Shown here: in pieces, positions 1 through 7,209 of the stretch
How positions within the stretch are numbered: the stretch's first letter is position 1
How the letters are laid out: every line of letters begins with the position of its first letter
Assembly (NCBI GenBank): GCA_002371335.1
Contig: DFHP01000177.1
Span: forward strand, 1-31,834
Reading direction: 5' to 3'
DNA: 31,834 bases
Source: Eubacterium sp. UBA3720
GTDB taxonomy: Bacteria; Bacillota; Clostridia; Lachnospirales; Lachnospiraceae
Notes under the pieces: model-generated
The model's input: only the letters and a program-made list of their open reading frames with translations
The model's database searches: none
Told to the model about the DNA's origin: nothing
Translations under genes and position numbers: made by a program

Positions 1-25
1 GGTTTATTTTTACTGTGACACAATC

Positions 26-75
26 AAAAAAACGCAGAAAATCAAATGAAACACATTGATTTTTTGCGTTTTTTT
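26..75. terminator. Bidirectional Rho-independent terminator
   Basis: A 20-base arm (26-45) starting with seven A residues pairs with 56-75, which ends in seven T residues. There is one G-T wobble and a 10-base loop. The A-tract/T-tract flanks let it terminate in both directions. It lies 45 bases beyond the stop of the minus-strand AraC-type gene and would end that transcript. Confidence 0.8.
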
Positions 76-120
76 GCTGAGAAAGGAATCACACGAACTT
101 ATGTCCTCCCGTCCTGGATT

Positions 121-1092
121 TTAGTTCTGTTGCTTTTCGGACCCGGCAGTGTTATTTTCATCGTTCCGGACCACATAATTCTTTCTGTATTTACTGGGCG
201 CCATTCCTACATTTTTCGTGAACTGCTGGTTAAAATAGCTCTGAGATTCGTATCCTACCCGGGCAGCCACCTCCGAGATCGGCAGTTTTGTCCCTGCCAG
301 CAGCGTCTGCGATTCCCCGATTCTCCTTCGGAGAAGATACTGCATAGGAGAATATCCCGACATATCTTTAAAAACATGGGACATGTAATACGTGCTGACA
401 TTCAGGGCCTCGCTGATGCCTGTGAGGGTCAGGGGATCTCTGAAATGCCTGTCTATATATTCCTGGACCCGTCTGCCCAGTTCGTTTGCCTGTTCTTCAT
501 TCTCCCGGGTTTCATCATCAGCAGGCTGTTCATTTTTTTCAGCGCCTACCGGGATCTGCTGATGAATGATCCCGAGGCTGATAGTCAGAAAGGCCCTCAT
601 AAGTTCATGGCAGAATGCTTCGGCTCCGGCCTTGTTTTTACCTCTGCTCTGTGTCAGCGACTGGAACATTATTTCACAGAGAGACCGCATTTTTTCGAAC
701 TGGTTTCCGGTTTTATATACATACGGGCTGTCATCAGGAATCAGAGCGTCTTTGCGCAGCCCCTTCAAGTGAATGCCGCTGACGGCAAGGCAGTATGTGG
801 CAACTTCGTGTCCGGAGCCGGAAATCTCATCGTGGACTACGCCGGCGTTATAGATCAGAAGATCGCCTTTTTTTATTTTTCTCTTTCTGCTGCCTATCAG
901 ATATTCGCTTTCTCCGCTCAGAATAAGCACTATCTCCACATGATCGTCATGTGCGTGCATGATCCTGGGATATATACTGGCAGCCTCTCTCTGCTCACTG
1001 ATATATAAAAGCTTCGGATTATTCTCTTCAGTAAAGATTGATTCAAAATCACCGGTAATAAAGCACTGCACATTCAGAGGATTCTGTTCCAT
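121..1092 (-). CDS. AraC/XylS-family transcriptional regulator
   Basis: Predicted one-component regulator of 323 residues. Residues about 40-105 look like the AraC-type cupin sensor (HAHDD at 46-50, then a strand-rich stretch with KKGDLLIY at 74-81). A charged linker follows near 185-205. Residues about 208-305 form the double helix-turn-helix DNA-binding domain, with the family-typical second-helix region AARVGYESQSYFNQQF and a PSKYRK end. The ligand cannot be read from sequence; this group often senses sugars or glycosides and controls nearby uptake genes, but no transporter is in view. The gene diverges from a small plus-strand gene across a 420-base intergenic region, so autoregulation there is possible. 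The ATG at 1092 has only a weak purine-rich ribosome site. A 320-residue plus-strand frame opposite it is an antisense shadow. Confidence 0.9.
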   Translation of the reverse strand: MEQNPLNVQCFITGDFESIFTEENNPKLLYISEQREAASIYPRIMHAHDDHVEIVLILSGESEYLIGSRKRKIKKGDLLIYNAGVVHDEISGSGHEVATYCLAVSGIHLKGLRKDALIPDDSPYVYKTGNQFEKMRSLCEIMFQSLTQSRGKNKAGAEAFCHELMRAFLTISLGIIHQQIPVGAEKNEQPADDETRENEEQANELGRRVQEYIDRHFRDPLTLTGISEALNVSTYYMSHVFKDMSGYSPMQYLLRRRIGESQTLLAGTKLPISEVAARVGYESQSYFNQQFTKNVGMAPSKYRKNYVVRNDENNTAGSEKQQN

Positions 1093-1247
1093 CTCTTCTC
1101 ACCCGCTTTCTTCAGGTCTCGCTCGCGAGACTTGGCGCAGGATCCGGGTCAGCTTCAGCTGAAAACTTCCAAACCGAATCCCTGCGCATCCTCGCGGATC
1201 ATTTATCTCTGTAGGAGATTCAATTGCGATCTCTGATCGCGCGCGAG

Positions 1248-1301
1248 TTGCGCGACGCACTTGTGAGTCTTCCTCTGCGCAGCTCTGCGATCCGCCAGAG
1301 G
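1248..1301. repeat. GC-rich structured intergenic repeat, copy 1
   Basis: The core runs from TTGCGCGACGCAC to CCAGAGG and closely resembles 4170-4231. Shared blocks are TTGCGCG..CGCAC, CTTCCTCTG(C/T)GC, TGCgATCC and CCAGAGG. CCTCTG near the middle can pair with CAGAGG at the end. The surrounding 1113-1260 stretch holds further small hairpins, for example GTCTCGC-TC-GCGAGAC near 1116-1131. In minus-strand sense it would lie in the 5' leader of the AraC-type gene. It has no coding potential that I trust. Function unknown; it looks like a dispersed genomic repeat. Confidence 0.55.
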
Positions 1302-1390
1302 TCTTCTCTCACTGAAATAAAAACTATTTTTTCATACGAGACTTTCTGTATTTTTTTCATGCGTTTGCATAATAAGAGTTTATGTTTTCT

Positions 1391-1409
1391 GACCGATAGC
1401 TATCAGGTC
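1391..1409. promoter_or_regulatory. Palindromic candidate operator
   Basis: GACC-GATAGCTATC-A-GGTC is a near-perfect palindrome centred on GATAGCTATC. It sits in the divergent region between the AraC-type gene and the small plus-strand gene, about 35 bases upstream of the -35 box of the latter. It could bind a dimeric regulator. AraC proteins usually prefer direct repeats, so the binding partner is uncertain. Confidence 0.25.
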
Positions 1410-1442
1410 ACATTGTCCCATAATTTGAAAACAATGATATAT

Positions 1443-1470
1443 TTGATTTTTATATACCTGTTATTATAAT
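1443..1470 (+). promoter_or_regulatory. Sigma-A type promoter for the 62-residue protein gene
   Basis: -35 TTGATT (1443-1448), 16-base spacer, -10 TATAAT (1465-1470), in a very AT-rich stretch. The predicted transcript starts near 1477, about 38 bases before the start codon at 1515. Confidence 0.6.
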
Positions 1471-1514
1471 AAAATAATATGCTAAATCACACTTCACATA
1501 AAAAGGATATCTCT

Positions 1515-1703
1515 ATGATCACATTTGAAAATGAAAAAGCAGTAGAAAACTACTATAAAATAACAAAGCTCCTAGGCGTTCCCATTCAGGTGAAAGACGG
1601 CGAGATCCTTACCGAAAAGGACATGGAGGCAACGCTGGCCTCAGTTGAACGCTACAATCTGAAAGGAAAGCATATCACGAACGTGATCGCCCTGATCTCC
1701 TGA
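1515..1703 (+). CDS. Small protein of unknown function (62 aa)
   Basis: I do not recognise this family. The ATG at 1515 is preferred over an in-frame ATG at 1479 because AAAGGA lies a proper distance upstream and a good promoter (1443-1470) precedes it. The protein is soluble, mixed in charge and likely alpha-beta: an N-terminal helix (ENEKAVENYYKITKLLG), a short strand-turn (VPIQVKDGEIL), then a second helix (EKDMEATLASVERYN) and a hydrophobic end. There is no signal peptide, cysteine cluster or membrane segment. It stands alone between the divergent AraC-type gene and the convergent methyltransferase-like gene, whose stop is 49 bases away. The ribosome site, promoter and native-looking composition argue that it is real. 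Confidence 0.6.
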   Translation: MITFENEKAVENYYKITKLLGVPIQVKDGEILTEKDMEATLASVERYNLKGKHITNVIALIS

Positions 1704-1752
1704 TCTCCTGCGCTTTGCGGGTCATTACCTCTGTCAGTACCGACATTCCCTG

Positions 1753-2967
1753 TCAGTTGATCATGATCTCATTTCCATTCATGTCAAACATGATCTTACT
1801 CAGACGCCATCCCTGCTGGGCCGCTTCCCGGGCGTCATGCTCCAGGCGGTCCATGATGATCTCTTTCTCATCGTACGGATATCTGTATACTTCGATCGGA
1901 TTTCCCTTCATAGCCTGATAGTAAAACATCTCCGTGTCATCTACATGCGAGGAATAGAGTGCGATCTTTCCGATTTTATCATTATTCATATTGGAGATCA
2001 CATAGCCCCAGAGCAGTTCTTTGGCACAGATCTGGACCATGACTTCCGCAGCCACATCCATATATTTCGGAATATCTATGCGGAGAACATTTGCGTATGT
2101 ATTGCTGAAGAATGCAAGGACATCGATTTCCTCTTTACGGCTTCCTTTTTTTAGCTTCAGGATCTGAAGATTCAGCATACCCTCATGATCAAACACGGGT
2201 ATCTCTGCGTGCGACTCCGGATCAAGCTCCAGATTGTTCTGATTAAGCGCGAAGCACCATCCCAGATAATCCCGGCCTCTGTCCATGACCTCCATGGATA
2301 TAAGCAATCCGCCGTCTTTAAGATATCCTGCCAGCGTTTCTGCCCAGACAACATATGCATCCTTACGCATAAGTCCCTGTTCACGGATAAACATATAGTC
2401 AAGGTCTTCCAGCTCTGCTCCCGCATGAGAAACTGCAGTGTCGCCAGAGACCACAGTATCAAATTTTTTACCCTGAAGTTCATCCTTCAGTACAACTGTG
2501 ACATTCGCCACCCTGATCTTTTCCATGAGGGCTCTAGCAGCAGCCGCCATCTCTTCCGTCTGACAGAGAACAGTCACGTCGGAATCAGGCAGTTCTCTAG
2601 CGAGAAATCCTGCGGTAATCCCTCTGTCATTTCCTGCAAATAGTATCTCTTTGCCAAAAACATCCTTTGACTGATGTATCCACACGCACTCTCTTCTCAG
2701 AATATCTCCTTCGCATGCTCCCGTATACGCGATCGCCAGCTCCGGATCCTGATCCCGAAGCTTCTGCAGCTCATTCCATGGTTCTGTAAGCTCCTCATGC
2801 CTGTCGATCGCGATCGTCCATGCGACATATGCCTTTCTGAGCTCCTGTGCTTTCTCTTTTCCAAATCCTTCTTCGATGCGGTTAAACACGCCATTCAGAT
2901 CTCTGGCGGGGCTGACGCCCAGCTCTATCATGTATTTCAGCGCAACATCCTGCTGTTTTTTTGCCAT
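1753..2967 (-). CDS. Methyltransferase-like protein of unknown function
   Basis: 404 residues. Residues about 105-235 read like a Rossmann-type SAM-dependent methyltransferase core: strand EILFAGNDRG (107-116), strand SDVTVLCQTEEM, strand NVTVVLKDEL, then FDTVVSGD and a later GGLLISMEV strand. The usual glycine-rich GxGxG loop is replaced by AGNDRG, so SAM binding is a guess. The first 100 residues are helical and the C-terminal 150 residues match nothing I know. I chose the ATG at 2967, with GGAG 10 bases upstream; a TTG at 2976 is almost on top of that site. It has its own promoter (3031-3059) and diverges from the sugar kinase gene, so the two may share control. No substrate is suggested by the context. 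Confidence 0.6.
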   Translation of the reverse strand: MAKKQQDVALKYMIELGVSPARDLNGVFNRIEEGFGKEKAQELRKAYVAWTIAIDRHEELTEPWNELQKLRDQDPELAIAYTGACEGDILRRECVWIHQSKDVFGKEILFAGNDRGITAGFLARELPDSDVTVLCQTEEMAAAARALMEKIRVANVTVVLKDELQGKKFDTVVSGDTAVSHAGAELEDLDYMFIREQGLMRKDAYVVWAETLAGYLKDGGLLISMEVMDRGRDYLGWCFALNQNNLELDPESHAEIPVFDHEGMLNLQILKLKKGSRKEEIDVLAFFSNTYANVLRIDIPKYMDVAAEVMVQICAKELLWGYVISNMNNDKIGKIALYSSHVDDTEMFYYQAMKGNPIEVYRYPYDEKEIIMDRLEHDAREAAQQGWRLSKIMFDMNGNEIMIN

Positions 2968-3017
2968 TCCTCTCAATCTCCGTTCTTTAAAGTCAGCAAA
3001 ACATCACCATTTTGTTC

Positions 3018-3026
3018 TGCTATAAT
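3018..3026 (+). promoter_or_regulatory. Extended -10 element for the sugar kinase gene
   Basis: TGcTATAAT is an extended -10 box 60 bases before the kinase ATG at 3086. No good -35 box is visible, which is usual for extended -10 promoters. It lies back to back with the minus-strand promoter at 3031-3059. Confidence 0.4.
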
Positions 3027-3030
3027 AAAT

Positions 3031-3059
3031 ATTATACGAAATCCATACTTTTTAATCAA
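3031..3059 (-). promoter_or_regulatory. Sigma-A type promoter for the methyltransferase-like gene
   Basis: Read on the minus strand: -35 TTGATT (3059-3054), 17-base spacer, -10 TATAAT (3036-3031). It points at the gene starting at 2967. Confidence 0.65.
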
Positions 3060-3085
3060 TAAGCGTTGAAACGGAGAGTGACGAT

Positions 3086-4033
3086 ATGAAAATTCTATGT
3101 GTGGGCGAAATGCTTGTGGATGTTCTGGTAACGGGTTCTCCCGGGATCTCCTATGACAACGGCACAAGGATCGCAGATGAGATCCTGATGAAACCAGGCG
3201 GAGACGCATTTAATAATTCCATCGATTTTGCCCGGCTCGGTCAGGAAGTGACCTATGTGGGCTGCATCAGCAATGACGCGGCTGGACAGTTTCTGATGCA
3301 GGAAGGTCTGCGTGAGGGAGTAAATATGTCCCATGTGATACCTTCCGAATATCCTCAGACAAAGATGACTATTCTGGTGGATCGAAACGGAAACAGGTGT
3401 TTTTTGTATTACCCCGGAACCAGCAGACAGCTCCGCTTTGAAGATATTGATCTGACGCTTCTTGACAGATGTGACCTGGTACATGTCGGAAGCACATTTC
3501 ATATGCCCGGCTTTGACGGTGAAGGGACGGCAGCTCTGTTTTCCGCAGCGCGCAGATACGGGATCCCGACCTCCATGGACGTGACGACTGATTTCTCAAA
3601 CCGCTGGAATGAAATTCTAAAACCCGTTTACCTTTATCTGGATTATTTCCTTCCCAGTATCGAACAGGCCGAAAAAATTGCCGGCACATCCGATGTACAC
3701 AGGATCGCTGACTTTTTTCTCTCCCGGGGCGTAAAGAACGTTGTCATTAAATGCGGTTCTGAGGGCAGCTATTTTTCTGACGGAATAAGGTCCTTCCGGT
3801 GCGGCTGTTATAAAGTGCCCGCCATCGAAACGACCGGTGCCGGCGATTCATTCACGGCCGGATTTATGACAGCTGTTCTGGAGGGGAAAACTCCCGAACA
3901 GTGCGCTGTCACCGGAAGTGCCTGCGCGGCTCACGTGGTTCAGGGCGTCGGCGCCACCACCTTAATGCCTGACCGTTTGGCTCTGCGGAAATTTATGAGC
4001 AGTACTCCTGCCCCTGATATAAATTACTTATAA
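3086..4033 (+). CDS. PfkB/ribokinase-family carbohydrate kinase
   Basis: 315 residues, the family's usual size. It should transfer phosphate from ATP to a sugar or similar alcohol in the cytoplasm. The N-terminal signature is present (GEMLVDVLV at 7-15 and the substrate-side KPGGDAFNNSIDFARLG near 36-52). The C-terminal PfkB signature ETTGAGDSFTAGF has the anion-hole GAGD at 251-254, with Asp254 the expected catalytic base. The first residue of that signature is Glu instead of the more common Asp. Fructokinase, 2-keto-3-deoxygluconate kinase or nucleoside kinase are all possible; the sequence alone does not choose. The start has GGAGAG upstream. The gene is monocistronic and convergent with tsf. 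No sugar transporter is adjacent, although an AraC-type regulator lies 2 kb away. Confidence 0.85.
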   Translation: MKILCVGEMLVDVLVTGSPGISYDNGTRIADEILMKPGGDAFNNSIDFARLGQEVTYVGCISNDAAGQFLMQEGLREGVNMSHVIPSEYPQTKMTILVDRNGNRCFLYYPGTSRQLRFEDIDLTLLDRCDLVHVGSTFHMPGFDGEGTAALFSAARRYGIPTSMDVTTDFSNRWNEILKPVYLYLDYFLPSIEQAEKIAGTSDVHRIADFFLSRGVKNVVIKCGSEGSYFSDGIRSFRCGCYKVPAIETTGAGDSFTAGFMTAVLEGKTPEQCAVTGSACAAHVVQGVGATTLMPDRLALRKFMSSTPAPDINYL

Positions 4034-4169
4034 TCAAAGTCCACAAGAAGACTTGATCAAACTTACTGAACGAAGGACTTTTTGACACTTTAATCCTACA
4101 ACACAACAAAATCCGCGAGCGGACTTCAACTCCTCAGCCCCTCAATCTTGATGAGAGCGAACCGGACTT

Positions 4170-4231
4170 TGCGCGCCGCCGCACGGCAGCTCAGCTGCCT
4201 TCCTCTGTGCGGCGTGTGCATCCCCCAGAGG
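4170..4231. repeat. GC-rich structured intergenic repeat, copy 2
   Basis: Aligns with 1248-1301. It folds as nested hairpins: GCCGCAC (4178-4184) pairs with GTGCGGC (4207-4213), enclosing GGCAGCT-C-AGCTGCC (4185-4199). CCTCTG then pairs with CAGAGG at the end. Upstream, TCCGC-GA-GCGGA near 4113-4123 is another small hairpin. It sits between the convergent sugar kinase and tsf genes. This 340-base gap otherwise holds only hairpins and no credible gene. Confidence 0.55.
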
Positions 4232-4236
4232 GTTTC

Positions 4237-4271
4237 GTTTCACAGGAAATTGACGAAATTTCCTGTGAAAC
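4237..4271. repeat. Perfect 15-bp inverted repeat
   Basis: GTTTCACAGGAAATT (4237-4251) is exactly complementary to 4257-4271 across a 5-base loop. It directly abuts the tsf terminator at 4272-4309. It could be a second, T-tract-free hairpin stabilising the 3' end of either convergent transcript, or a mobile-repeat terminus. Confidence 0.6.
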
Positions 4272-4309
4272 AAAAAAAGAACTGCCGCTTTCGCGACAGT
4301 TCTTTTTTT
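4272..4309. terminator. Bidirectional terminator of rpsB-tsf and the sugar kinase
   Basis: Seven A residues plus GAACTG (4272-4284) pair perfectly with CAGTTC plus seven T residues (4297-4309) around a CGC-TTTC-GCG inner hairpin. The symmetric A and T tracts serve both convergent transcripts. Confidence 0.85.
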
Positions 4310-4374
4310 GCTGTATGAATTTTTCTGACCCTTGCGGATCGCTGTATGATTTTCAAAATTTAGATAATAGTCGA

Positions 4375-5313
4375 TTATTTGTTCATCTGAGCTGCGACCT
4401 CAGCGGCGAAGTCCTCGTTCTTTTTCTCAAGACCCTCGCCTGTCTCGTAACGCAGGAATCCGACAACAGATGTTTTTGCACCGTTTGCCTTGCCGACTTC
4501 CTCGACATATTTGGCAACTGTCTGTTTTCCGTCCTCAGCTTTTACATATACCTGATCCAGAAGAACGATTTCTTTCATTTCTTTGTTTACACGGCCTTTA
4601 ACGATGCCTTTGATAACCTTCTCAGGTTTCTGAGACTCCTTAGGATCGTTCATGATAGCCGCAAGAAGGATCTGCTCCTCTTTCTCGATGTAATCAGCAG
4701 GAACTTCACTTCTGGAAGTATACTTCGGTCTCATGGCTGCGATCTGCATTGCAACGTTCTTGCCCATCTCAACGATAGCGTCGTTAACAACGTCTGATTT
4801 CACCTGTACGAGAACGCCGATCTTTCCGCCCATATGTGTGTAATCCACTACAACGCCGTCAGCTGCCTCAACTGTCTCGAAACGACGGATATTCAGGTTC
4901 TCGCCGATAACAGCGACTTTCTCTGTCTGGATATCCTTAACTGTCTTGGAAGCGTCCAGTTTCCATGGCTCTGCCAGAAATGCGTCCATATCTGCTGCTG
5001 AAGAATCCATAGCCTGATCTGCTACTTCTGATACGAACTCTCTGAAAAGCTCGTTCTTGGCTACAAAGTCTGTCTCGGAGTTAACCTCAACGGCAACACC
5101 CTTCTTTCCATCCTCTGCAACTTTTACCATAACAAGACCTTCAGCTGCTATCCTGCTTGCTTTTTTCTCTGCGGAAGCTTTTCCTTTTTCACGGAGCCAT
5201 TCAACGGCTTTGTCCATATCGCCGTCTGTCTCTGTCAGGGCTTTTTTGCAGTCCATCATGCCTGAGCCTGTCAGCTCTCTTAATTCTTTAACCTGTTTAG
5301 CTGTAATAGCCAT
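4375..5313 (-). CDS. tsf: Translation elongation factor Ts
   Basis: 312 residues, full length. EF-Ts recycles EF-Tu by exchanging GDP for GTP in the cytoplasm. The N-terminal UBA-like domain has the family signature VKELRELTGSGMMDCKKAL (8-26), and the core motif TDFVAKN that contacts EF-Tu is at 81-87, followed by the duplicated dimerisation-type core. The gene follows rpsB by 77 bases in the near-universal rpsB-tsf order, so it is translated from the rpsB promoter transcript. The bidirectional terminator at 4272-4309 follows. GGGAGGAAAAGCG before the ATG is a good ribosome site. Confidence 0.98.
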   Translation of the reverse strand: MAITAKQVKELRELTGSGMMDCKKALTETDGDMDKAVEWLREKGKASAEKKASRIAAEGLVMVKVAEDGKKGVAVEVNSETDFVAKNELFREFVSEVADQAMDSSAADMDAFLAEPWKLDASKTVKDIQTEKVAVIGENLNIRRFETVEAADGVVVDYTHMGGKIGVLVQVKSDVVNDAIVEMGKNVAMQIAAMRPKYTSRSEVPADYIEKEEQILLAAIMNDPKESQKPEKVIKGIVKGRVNKEMKEIVLLDQVYVKAEDGKQTVAKYVEEVGKANGAKTSVVGFLRYETGEGLEKKNEDFAAEVAAQMNK

Positions 5314-5390
5314 TCGCTTTTCCTCCCTCGAATTATTTAACGCCGAATCTTACTGCCGTCCGCATTAATCCAGCTGACAGCAGGAAATAA

Positions 5391-6116
5391 TTATTCTGCT
5401 TCTACTGCCTCTTCTGTCTCAACTTCCTCTGCAACGCCCTGTTTAGCCTCGATGACAGCGTCTGCCATTTTTGAAACAAGCAGTTTTACGGCACGAATAG
5501 CATCGTCGTTACCCGGGATAACGTAATCCAGCTCTTCCGGATCACAGTTTGTATCGCAGATACCCAGAAGAGTGATTCCGAGAGTGTGAGCCTCCTGTAC
5601 GCAGATTCTCTCTTTCTTAGGATCTACTACGAAGATAGCGTCAGGGATCCTCTTCATTTCTTTGATACCGCCAAGGTTTCTCTCAAGCTTCTCCTGCTCT
5701 TTTTTAAGTTTGATGACTTCTTTCTTAGGAAGAACATCGAATGTTCCGTCCTCAGCCATTGCCTCGATATCTTTCAGTCTCTGGATCCTGCTCTTGATCG
5801 TCTTGAAGTTTGTGAGCATTCCTCCGAGCCATCTCTCATTAACATAGTACATTCCACAGCGGGCTGCCTCAGCTGCCACTGTCTCCTGTGCCTGTTTCTT
5901 TGTTCCTACGAAGAGGATCGTTCCGCCCTCGGCTACGATATCAGCAACAGCTTTGTATGCGTCATCGATCATGCCAACTGATTTCTGAAGGTCGATGATA
6001 TAGATGCCGTTACGCTCTGTGTAGATATACGGAGCCATTTTAGGATTCCATCTTCTGGTGAGATGTCCGAAGTGAACACCAGCCTCAAGTAACTGTTTCA
6101 TTGAAATAACGCTCAT
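5391..6116 (-). CDS. rpsB: 30S ribosomal protein S2
   Basis: 241 residues, normal for bacterial S2, which binds the 30S head-body junction near S1 and is needed for initiation. It opens MSVISMKQLLEAGVHFGHLT and carries the conserved NPKMAPYIYTERNGIYIIDL and WLGGMLTNFKTI blocks. The C-terminus is a low-complexity acidic Glu/Ala/Val tail. The frame stays open upstream to 6200, but the ATG at 6116 has AAAGGAG at ideal spacing and matches the family N-terminus, so the longer start is rejected. First gene of the rpsB-tsf operon, driven by the promoter at 6240-6268 through a folded leader. Confidence 0.98.
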   Translation of the reverse strand: MSVISMKQLLEAGVHFGHLTRRWNPKMAPYIYTERNGIYIIDLQKSVGMIDDAYKAVADIVAEGGTILFVGTKKQAQETVAAEAARCGMYYVNERWLGGMLTNFKTIKSRIQRLKDIEAMAEDGTFDVLPKKEVIKLKKEQEKLERNLGGIKEMKRIPDAIFVVDPKKERICVQEAHTLGITLLGICDTNCDPEELDYVIPGNDDAIRAVKLLVSKMADAVIEAKQGVAEEVETEEAVEAE

Positions 6117-6234
6117 TTTTTTCTCCTTTGTGGTTAAAATATGATTTTTTTCTTCCGCATGATTCCGTTCCCGGTAACCCGCCGAGCAAGCAGGCACCAC
6201 ACCGGAAAATCCTCATGCGTGCTTCTACGCAACG
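6117..6234 (-). promoter_or_regulatory. Folded rpsB mRNA leader (candidate S2 autoregulatory leader)
   Basis: Between the predicted start of transcription (about 6234) and the rpsB ribosome site, the leader forms a long stem. CGCATGA (6219-6213 read on the minus strand) pairs with TCATGCG (6162-6156), and an inner GATT..CCGGT / ACCGG..AATC helix extends it. Ribosomal proteins commonly repress their own operons through such leaders. That this one binds S2 is inference. Confidence 0.5.
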
Positions 6235-6239
6235 CTCAC

Positions 6240-6268
6240 ATTCTACCATAAGTAATACATTTAAACAA
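6240..6268 (-). promoter_or_regulatory. rpsB-tsf promoter
   Basis: Minus strand: -35 TTGTTT (6268-6263), 17-base spacer, -10 TAGAAT (6245-6240). The -35 box overlaps the last codons of the upstream CPBP protease gene. Confidence 0.75.
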
Positions 6269-7073
6269 GGTTTTTTACCCGCTTTTTTCTCAAAAGAAGC
6301 AATATCCCGGTCACTGCGGCGATGAGAAGCTGAACGATGGCCGCGGCCTTCACAAAGCCGGTGTTTTCCGCCAGAAGATCGATCTTCAGATTGTAAACTG
6401 CCGCATAGAAATTGATCAGCATATGAGCAGCCAGCGGAACCAGAAGCGTCCCGCTCTCGGCATACAGCCAGGCGAGCAGGCAGCCAACGATAAATGAAAA
6501 AAGCCCCTGAACGATGTTCATATGATAAACGCCAAAGAGCAGCGCGGAAAGAATTATCGCTTTCTTTTCTCCCGCATGATCACGGATCCTTCTGAAGGTC
6601 ATTCCCCTGAAGATCATTTCCTCTGTCAGCGGTCCGAGAATGACCGTGTCCAGGATCAGGAGCAGGACGTTCTGTCCCTGGAACATTACCCTGGCACTGT
6701 CGTCATAGGTATGAAACACTTCTGAAAGACCGCTTAAGTCTATTGCCGTGCCTGCAAGCTCCGCCGCCGCAAAAGCAAAAAGGACAAGCAGCAAAGAGTC
6801 CTTCAGGTCTGCCTTTTCCCGATCTTTTCCGAAACGGAATTCATCGTATTCAAAGGATTTTCGCATGAAAACCAGCGTCAGAACGTAGGCGATCATCGTG
6901 ATCAGCAGATTGCTGACCCGGTTCCACGTTTCGATCAGTCCGGCACTGATCCCGATAAGGCTGACGACGGCGCTTCCTATGATAGAAAAGATCATAGTAG
7001 ATGCGACCAGCATCATCATTAAGAAAAAAGGAGGAAAAACAGCTTCCCATATTGCATTCTTTCTATCCACCAT
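6261..7073 (-). CDS. CPBP-family intramembrane metalloprotease
   Basis: 270 residues with about seven or eight hydrophobic segments. The CPBP (CAAX protease/bacteriocin-processing, ABI) motifs are intact: TEEMIFRG with the paired glutamates at 151-152 and Arg156, FGVYHMN with His184, and HMLINFY with His217. These residues would bind the catalytic metal within the membrane. Members cleave prenylated or membrane substrates, process bacteriocin-like peptides or confer self-immunity; the substrate here is unknown. I start at the ATG at 7073, which follows an AAAGGGAGG ribosome site, rather than upstream in-frame codons. It sits between argS and rpsB without an evident promoter of its own. Confidence 0.85.
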   Translation of the reverse strand: MVDRKNAIWEAVFPPFFLMMMLVASTMIFSIIGSAVVSLIGISAGLIETWNRVSNLLITMIAYVLTLVFMRKSFEYDEFRFGKDREKADLKDSLLLVLFAFAAAELAGTAIDLSGLSEVFHTYDDSARVMFQGQNVLLLILDTVILGPLTEEMIFRGMTFRRIRDHAGEKKAIILSALLFGVYHMNIVQGLFSFIVGCLLAWLYAESGTLLVPLAAHMLINFYAAVYNLKIDLLAENTGFVKAAAIVQLLIAAVTGILLLLRKKRVKNLV

Positions 7074-7209
7074 TAACCTCCCTTTTTCAGGTATTTCCTT
7101 TAAGAGAGAAATCTGTGTGAGCACTCAAAACGATCTGCACAGTTATTAGAACTTCTGTATGAACGGATATCTGCTGTATGCGCAGAAATCATACTGCAGA
7201 CAAAGAATG

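Noticed and set aside
46..1008. 320-codon plus-strand frame opposite the AraC-type gene
   Set aside because: Antisense shadow. The minus-strand protein has clear AraC domains; the plus frame has no ribosome site or recognisable family and starts inside the terminator.
5391..6200. Longer rpsB start at 6200
   Set aside because: The extension lies in the leader stem, lacks family similarity, and the ATG at 6116 has an ideal ribosome site.
7148..7200. Hairpin CTGC.GTATG/CATAC.GCAG between argS and the CPBP gene as a terminator
   Set aside because: No T-tract follows and one mismatch lies in the stem, so I could not support termination.
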